From positions 434,001 to 498,000 of the forward strand of contig JAIXMO010000010.1 in assembly GCA_025677825.1 (NCBI GenBank): 64,000 nt of DNA, read 5' to 3'. Both the position numbers and the translations under genes were made by a program. This document shows positions 58,625 to 64,000 of this stretch, piece after piece (within the stretch, counting starts at the first letter, position 1; each line of letters begins with the position of its first letter). Under the pieces are notes generated by a model. The model was not told the DNA's origin. It did not search any database and was given only the letters and a program-made list of their open reading frames with translations. The DNA comes from Helicostylum pulchrum (Eukaryota > Mucoromycota > Mucoromycetes > Mucorales > Mucoraceae).

Positions 58625-61256
58625 TTAATATAATCCAATAGGATGTTGGTCTTTACATTTTTCAATGGCTGCAGCCATTTTTTCTGATTTACTATCAAGA
58701 TATTGTACATAATCAAGTGCACGTTGTTGCACATCGGCTGGTAACTCATTAAAGGGGCCGAGGATGGGTCCTCTAGCAATCTGTACAAAGAAGAAGGGAA
58801 CCAATTTGGTCTCGGCTTCTATTAATGTGTCAAGATCAAATATATCACGGTCACTACGTTTGACAATATCGCACATAATATTTAAGATGGATCGACTGGT
58901 TTCCACATGGTTAGAACGCAATTGCCATAACAATTTAGGAAGACCTAAAACCCAACCCTTTAACAAGGTGGCTAATTCTGTGTGAGGTCTAATAACAAAT
59001 TGACCGTTATAACTAGGTGTAGATTGAACCTATATACATGTATAAATAATTAGTAAATAAATATGTATGTGTAAAATGTTATATCATTACCATATATACA
59101 CGAGTAATAAACTCTAACGCAACTCGCTTAGAAGCAGAATTAGGTTGACAAAGATCATAATAACCTAAAAGTGCTTTAAACATAGTAATACTATCTTCGT
59201 ACTCGAGACAATTCAAGAAACCCCAAATAGCAGGCAACAAAGAAACCAAATTCTCCATTCTAAAGCTAGAGCTAGGATTTGTCATTGTACCATCTTCAGA
59301 CTGATAACCCAAAACACCCAAAACATGTTCTACGACATTTTCTGCCCACTCGGGAATATCCGTCTCCTCATGCTCCTTTTCTAATTTTCTACGTTTTACT
59401 TGTTGACGCTCTGTTAACTTTGCACTCGTCATCTTATTCTTGATTTGTGTAGCATTCTTTTGCATTTTTCTAGCCAGCAGAAACAAAGATGTCAATTCAC
59501 AAAGCATGATATTCATATCTTGTAATAAATCGTCCACTTTCGATCCTCGGTTACCAAACGAATCCGCTCCGTAAGGGAAATAAACTGTAAAATGTTTCAA
59601 TAATTGTTGCAAGTGTTGGTTAAGCCATTCCTTGGGTAAATCACTGATAATTTCGGATCCAACAACAGCTCTCCAAAGGATCAATGATAATCTCAACACT
59701 TGGTTTAATAATTCTAAAGCAGGTGACAAGGAAATACTACTAACAGACACAAATACTGCAGGTGCCGCTTCTAACCAAGATGCAACCAAAATAGGTTGGA
59801 AGGTTTCGATCAACTCTTTAATGTTACGCAATCTCTCTTCTGCACTGAATTCACTATTGTTAATTTCGGATGTGGCCGTTTGTCCACCACTGGCGGTTGT
59901 AACTGTACTGGTGCTGGTGTTTTTAGGTCCAGAAGATTCAAACAAATGAAGGTGTGAGTATGTAGCTAATTTAGCTCCTTCAGAAAGGTAAGGTGCAATA
60001 GAGGCTACCATGGCGTATGAAGGTGTAAATGCATTTTTAATCTTACTATCCCATTTCACGGTCTTTGATTCATCTGCAGCATTATATTGTGACATTTTAC
60101 TCTTGAAAGCATGACGAGCATGTCTACTATCCAAATAATTCAGCAAGAACCAAAAATTATCTTGATCACTTTCTGATAATCCTGCTTTAAGAAAGTTGGA
60201 AAGACTGACGAAAAGTCCAAGTTTGTTCTATTTTTTTTAAAAAAAATATGAGTTAAAAAAATTATACACTACGAATTAAAAAATAAAAAATTTACCTTGT
60301 GAATATGTAAATGGGATTTAGTAACAGCAGCTTTAACAGAGGCAGTTGTAGAGACACCGTTACCACTCGTAATAGAATTTTGAGCTTGTGTATTGATACT
60401 GTTGGAATCCACAGTCAAAAGACTCATATAATTACCCGTAACACGGTTCCAAAACTTGGAGACAACAATCTCGGGTGCAATTTGAATCCATAAATCCATT
60501 AATTTAACAGCATCTAATCGTACGTCTTCAAAAATATGTGTCATGGCCGAACAGGTATAAATAATTAACAAAGGCATAAAAGGCTGAAGTTCGACAAGAT
60601 CAACTTCAATAAACGTATCTTTTAAAAAGTTCAACGTTGCTTTTCTAACATCTCTATCATCATCAACAAAAAGTTTAAGTACTCCGTTTACTACAAGTCC
60701 TAAAGATGAAACTAAAAGATGTGGATATGAATTACAAAGATCCGTAAGACCGGAAAGCGCCTCTATTTTTTTTAAAAAAAATAATAATAATAATTAGCTG
60801 TCAAATTTATACAGAGTTTTTTTTTTTTGTATACGTGAATAGAACTGAAAATACCCTTCTTAACACCAGAGTTATAATGCCTCAATTGAACAACGAGATC
60901 TGCTAAAGTAAGATTACGACTGGTGGTGATCTCGTGCGATTTATCCTCATTGATACTTTGGTTAGGAAGCGTAATACCTATTTACAAAGAAGAAGAAAAA
61001 AAGTTTAATTTCTCGAGAAAAGAAAAGAGTTTTCTTTCTATATTCTTACTCTTAGACTTGAAGGAAGTATCTGTAAAGTTATCTGGTACTTGTTTTTGCT
61101 TTCCCACCTTGAGCTTCTTTTTCTATTCGTTCCATATATTTTAAAAAAAGTATTTATCAGTAAACAAATAAGAAAACACAGCTTCTAAACACAAGTGTTT
61201 TCATTTACCTTGAAGTCCTCCATCTTGGCGGCTTTCTTTTTTCTGGCGTTAGGCAT
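58625..61256 (-). CDS. IPI1: Rix1-complex protein IPI1/TEX10
   Basis: Six exons (61256-61209, 61122-61050, 60977-60855, 60762-60296, 60227-59091, 59029-58625) encode 750 residues. It starts MPNARKKKAAKMEDFKKKKL, followed by VGKQKQVPDNFTDTSFKSKS, the highly conserved IPI1/TEX10 N-terminus, and LADLVVQLRHYNSGVKKEAL, LVVNGVLKLFVDDDRDVRKA and IFEDVRLDAVKLMDLWIQIA, the HEAT/ARM repeat region. The remainder is alpha-helical, with a basic patch (QVKRRKLEKEHEE) that may be a nuclear signal, and ends KDQHPIGLY. The protein belongs to the Rix1/PELP1-WDR18-TEX10 complex, which works with Mdn1 on ITS2 processing in pre-60S particles. The length is nearer animal TEX10 than the ~330-residue Saccharomyces Ipi1. 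Confidence 0.92.
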
Positions 61257-61682
61257 TTTGGTATTATCGTACTTTTTCTAGAGAGAACTGTAAGGTAAAA
61301 GATTTTTTTTCCCTCTTTTTTTTTCTCTTTAATCAAAAAAAGCTTTTTTTCTCAAGTGGAGCGCAATACAGTCACAAGTCGTCACAAACTCAAACGCATA
61401 AATGTGTTCCTTACTAAAACCGCAAGAGAGTTGCCACAGAAGGATAGGAAGGGTATACTCTGTTCAAATACAAGTTGAAAACTTATAATTGTACAGCAAA
61501 AGTTAAAAAAAATATACTTAAAATATTTTATCAAAACTTGACAAGTTTTATATTTACAACTCAATAATATGTCAAAATCTAAATATGCAGACTTTATTTA
61601 AACGGAAAGAAAAAAAAAATAGGGAAACTTTAAAATGAAAAATATATAATATACAAAAAATGCTAGAAATGAAAATGAAAAT
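61257..61682. other. Spacer between IPI1 and CYP505-type gene
   Basis: This holds the IPI1 promoter and the 3' flank of the downstream P450 fusion gene. It is AT-rich with no further gene. Confidence 0.5.
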
Positions 61683-64000
61683 TTAACCCCAAACGTCTTG
61701 GAAAAAGCACTTCTCTTCCATAAGTTTTTGAAGGAAGTTATCAGCCTCTTCGTCATTTTGAGCGACACCGAAACTCTTTGACATGACTTGGAAAGTGGAG
61801 CAAACATCACGACTCATAGCACCACTACCACAGATATAAACAGCGCCGTTTGTACCGTTATTGTTAAACAACAAGGACCAAACTTCACCAGCATTAGCTA
61901 ACAAGGCATGTTGAACGTACTTTTGAGACGTAGGAGGGTTCTTACGAGAGAAAGCGATATGTTTGCTAACAAGAACGCCAGACTTGGTATACTCCTCAAG
62001 TTCATCACTGTAGATATAATCCTTTTCAGGGTTACGACAACCAAAGAATAAGGTACAAGGTCCAACCTCTTGACCGTTCTTCTTTTGGAAAGCTCTTTCT
62101 TGAAGGAAACCACGGAAAGGTGCAACACCAGTACCAGCAGCAACCATGATCAAAGGCTTTGTGATATCAGCAGGCATGCTGAAAGTACTCTTGGAAGACT
62201 TGAGATGAGCACGAAGACGAGACGAGTTTTGAAGTCTCATCAAATAAGAAGACGCAAGACCAGGATAATGCTTATCTCCAACAATATCGTCAACAACACC
62301 AACAGCGATATGAGCATGCTCGGGGAATGCAAGAGGAGATGAAGCAATAGAGTAACGTCTAGGTTGCATAACACCAACAGCTGCCAAGAATTGACCGAGA
62401 TCAATACGGCTGACTTGAGGGAAAGCTAATTGAAGATCGAGTAAAGTTCTGTGCTTCTTGATAAATTCGGGGTATTGATCTTGGTTATGTTCATCGGGCA
62501 TAGTCAAACTATCAAACTTCTTGGCGGTCTCGGGAGCAGTAGCATGAAGTTGAGCAGCAAAGAAACTCAACATACGACGAGAAGGAGGAGACATGAGATC
62601 AGCATAGTATATCAAGGCGTTACGTACAGTACAAGGACCCTTAATACTAGCGGCCATAGAACGAGGAGAGAGATCATCAATAGACTCGGCATCAACTTCA
62701 AAGACGGAATCTAAAACAAGACCAAAACCTAAAGCAATACGTTCAGCTTCTTCAGGATCGTTTTCGGGCATAATTTCAATATGATCACCGGCTTCATAAA
62801 GGTGACCTTCAACAGAGCTAGCAGATTTAAGCTGAGAGATATCAATTTCAATATGACGAGTGCTACGGTCAGAACCTTCCCTTTGAAGTTCACGATTAAC
62901 GAGCAAGGTGGCATTGTATTCACTATTCTTGTTATCCTTAGCAGACTTCCACTTTTCAGATTCCTTGGGAGAAATAAATCTGACCTTGGCAGTACTTAAA
63001 TCAGTATCCTCAGCAGATAATGTGGCAGTAGGAATAACTGACTTACTGGCAGAAGCAGCGACACCGTATTTGCCGAGAACATGAGTCCAGAAGTAAGCAC
63101 ACCATTGGTTGAAGTCACCGTCCATATCAGCATCAGCATCTCCGACACCAGGAGAGAAGAAACGATGAGCACCAAGGGTATCAAGACCAGTATCAACCTT
63201 GTAAGGGAAAGCTTGATAAGTTCTCCAGTTCTTGTTACCAAGACCAAATACAGCATAGTTGATACCATTAAGCAAATCTTCGTTACCGTTTTCGATATTG
63301 GTTTCCAAAAACTTGTTAAAGTCTTCAGCGGAGTCAGGAGGTAAACCATTGTAAGTAGCAGTACAGATAACAACAAGTTCGTGTTGGTTTTCCTTAGTGT
63401 CTACAGGTTTTTGATATTTACCGGTCTTAACAACCTCCCACTGGTCCATTGGAAGAAGAGAGACGTCCTTGAAACCGAAACGCTTAGCTTGAGAAGACAT
63501 CTGACTAGCATAATCTTGAGCGGAACCAGTTTGGGTACCAAAGAGGAAAGTAACCTTGGGCAAGTCGATGGCACCAACAGTACTAATCTTGCGATCCAAT
63601 ACGGGCATACTAATCTTTTCTTCAGAATCTTCAGACTTTTGGTAAACAATGTTTTCGTTGGGTTCAGGGAAGTTGGTACGAGGATGAATATTCATAAGCA
63701 TATTAAGAGGCTTGGTAGTGGGTTGATAAGGATCATAAACAACATCAGGACCATCATACTTGAATTCGAAGCGATGCAAGAACATACTGAGAACAGTCTT
63801 GGCTTCTTGAAGAGCGAAAGCCATACCAATACAGGCTCTGGGACCGGTACTGAAAGGTAACCAAGCATAAAGAGAACGCTTTTGCTCTTCTTCAGGAGTC
63901 CAACGCTCAGGATCAAACTTGGTAGGGTTTTCGTAGACGTCGGGGTTCATATGCATGTTATAGATGGATACAACAGAGGCGCTACCAGCCTTTACGCGAT
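61683..64000 (-). CDS. Self-sufficient cytochrome P450:NADPH reductase fusion, CYP505 type, C-terminal part
   Basis: A single open exon of at least 772 codons runs off the right edge. It starts within the P450 domain (VKAGSASVVSIYNMHMNPDV, FDPERWTPEEEQKRS) and has the heme-binding loop FSTGPRACIGMAFALQEAKT with the axial cysteine. The heme domain passes directly into a reductase: FMN-binding FLFGTQTGSAQDYASQM, ATYNGLPPDSAEDFNKFLE and AVFGLGNKNWRTYQAFP. The FAD domain includes QPRRYSIASSPL and GVAPFRGFLQERA. The NADPH domain has LFFGCRNPEKDYIYSDELEE, VYICGSGAMSRDVCSTFQVM and the C-terminal DVWG. This P450-CPR fusion is the CYP505/P450foxy (BM3-like) layout, which hydroxylates fatty acids at subterminal positions and needs no partner reductase. 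Substrate is inferred from family. Codon use is more GC-rich than in the surroundings. Confidence 0.95.
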   Translation of the reverse strand, partial: RVKAGSASVVSIYNMHMNPDVYENPTKFDPERWTPEEEQKRSLYAWLPFSTGPRACIGMAFALQEAKTVLSMFLHRFEFKYDGPDVVYDPYQPTTKPLNMLMNIHPRTNFPEPNENIVYQKSEDSEEKISMPVLDRKISTVGAIDLPKVTFLFGTQTGSAQDYASQMSSQAKRFGFKDVSLLPMDQWEVVKTGKYQKPVDTKENQHELVVICTATYNGLPPDSAEDFNKFLETNIENGNEDLLNGINYAVFGLGNKNWRTYQAFPYKVDTGLDTLGAHRFFSPGVGDADADMDGDFNQWCAYFWTHVLGKYGVAASASKSVIPTATLSAEDTDLSTAKVRFISPKESEKWKSAKDNKNSEYNATLLVNRELQREGSDRSTRHIEIDISQLKSASSVEGHLYEAGDHIEIMPENDPEEAERIALGFGLVLDSVFEVDAESIDDLSPRSMAASIKGPCTVRNALIYYADLMSPPSRRMLSFFAAQLHATAPETAKKFDSLTMPDEHNQDQYPEFIKKHRTLLDLQLAFPQVSRIDLGQFLAAVGVMQPRRYSIASSPLAFPEHAHIAVGVVDDIVGDKHYPGLASSYLMRLQNSSRLRAHLKSSKSTFSMPADITKPLIMVAAGTGVAPFRGFLQERAFQKKNGQEVGPCTLFFGCRNPEKDYIYSDELEEYTKSGVLVSKHIAFSRKNPPTSQKYVQHALLANAGEVWSLLFNNNGTNGAVYICGSGAMSRDVCSTFQVMSKSFGVAQNDEEADNFLQKLMEEKCFFQDVWG

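Overview
The window is nuclear DNA from a filamentous fungus, most likely a member of the Mucorales (Mucoromycota); this lineage call is an inference. The reasons are AT-rich, homopolymer-laden spacers, genes with several 40-110 bp GT-AG introns that commonly start GTAAR and end TAG, and gene content typical of early-diverging fungi (Gemin6, a TEX10-type IPI1, a CYP505-type P450, APN2 with a GRF finger). The supplied reading frames are mostly single exons, so gene models here were assembled by splicing; nearly all close in frame across every junction.

Layout. 1-6.1 kb: 5' end of OLA1 (-), a Yippee gene (-), a large RRM/Pumilio gene (+). 6.6-13.2 kb: a Met4/Cys-3-like bZIP gene (-), an RNF216-like RBR ubiquitin ligase (-), a DUF3605/GIG1-like gene (+). 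13.2-19.4 kb is a relic zone: a deleted antisense copy of nuclear large-subunit rDNA, unassigned coding-like remnants, a small acidic ORF, a recombinase-like fragment, a 411 bp MITE, and a Tc1/mariner transposase relic with a nonsense codon. 19.5-29 kb: kinesin-4 (+), a possible Tco89-like protein (+), CMR1/WDR76 (-), a Cdc25-type RasGEF with SH3 and WW domains (-). 29-34.1 kb: a gene-poor desert with C-rich tracts and degenerate repeats. 34.2-43.8 kb: MFS transporter (-), kinesin-13 (+), eL33 (-), a CYSTM tail protein (+), APN2 endonuclease (-). 43.8-46.8 kb: a second gene-poor stretch. 46.8-64 kb is gene-dense: protein kinase (+), an uncharacterised multipass membrane protein (-), Gemin6 (+), a small Whi5-like ORF (-), a CobW/ZNG1 metallochaperone (+), ferric reductase (-), a Cdc25/rhodanese phosphatase (+), VPS2/CHMP2 (-), RPB8 (-), a UTP30-like L1-domain protein (+), a BolA protein (+), IPI1/TEX10 (-), and the 3' part of a self-sufficient P450:reductase fusion (-).

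Most genes are ordinary housekeeping genes with no pathway-level clustering. Ribosome biogenesis recurs (IPI1/TEX10, the UTP30-like gene, eL33, OLA1), as do two microtubule motors. No operon, CRISPR array, tRNA gene or obvious new system was recognised. The most unusual features are gene-architecture oddities (11-nt and 14-nt micro-exons, an exon holding only the start codon, a spliced upstream ORF that overlaps the main start as ATGA, convergent genes sharing a TTAA stop), recurrent flush T(n)A(n) palindromes, and the relic zone with its recombinase-like family.
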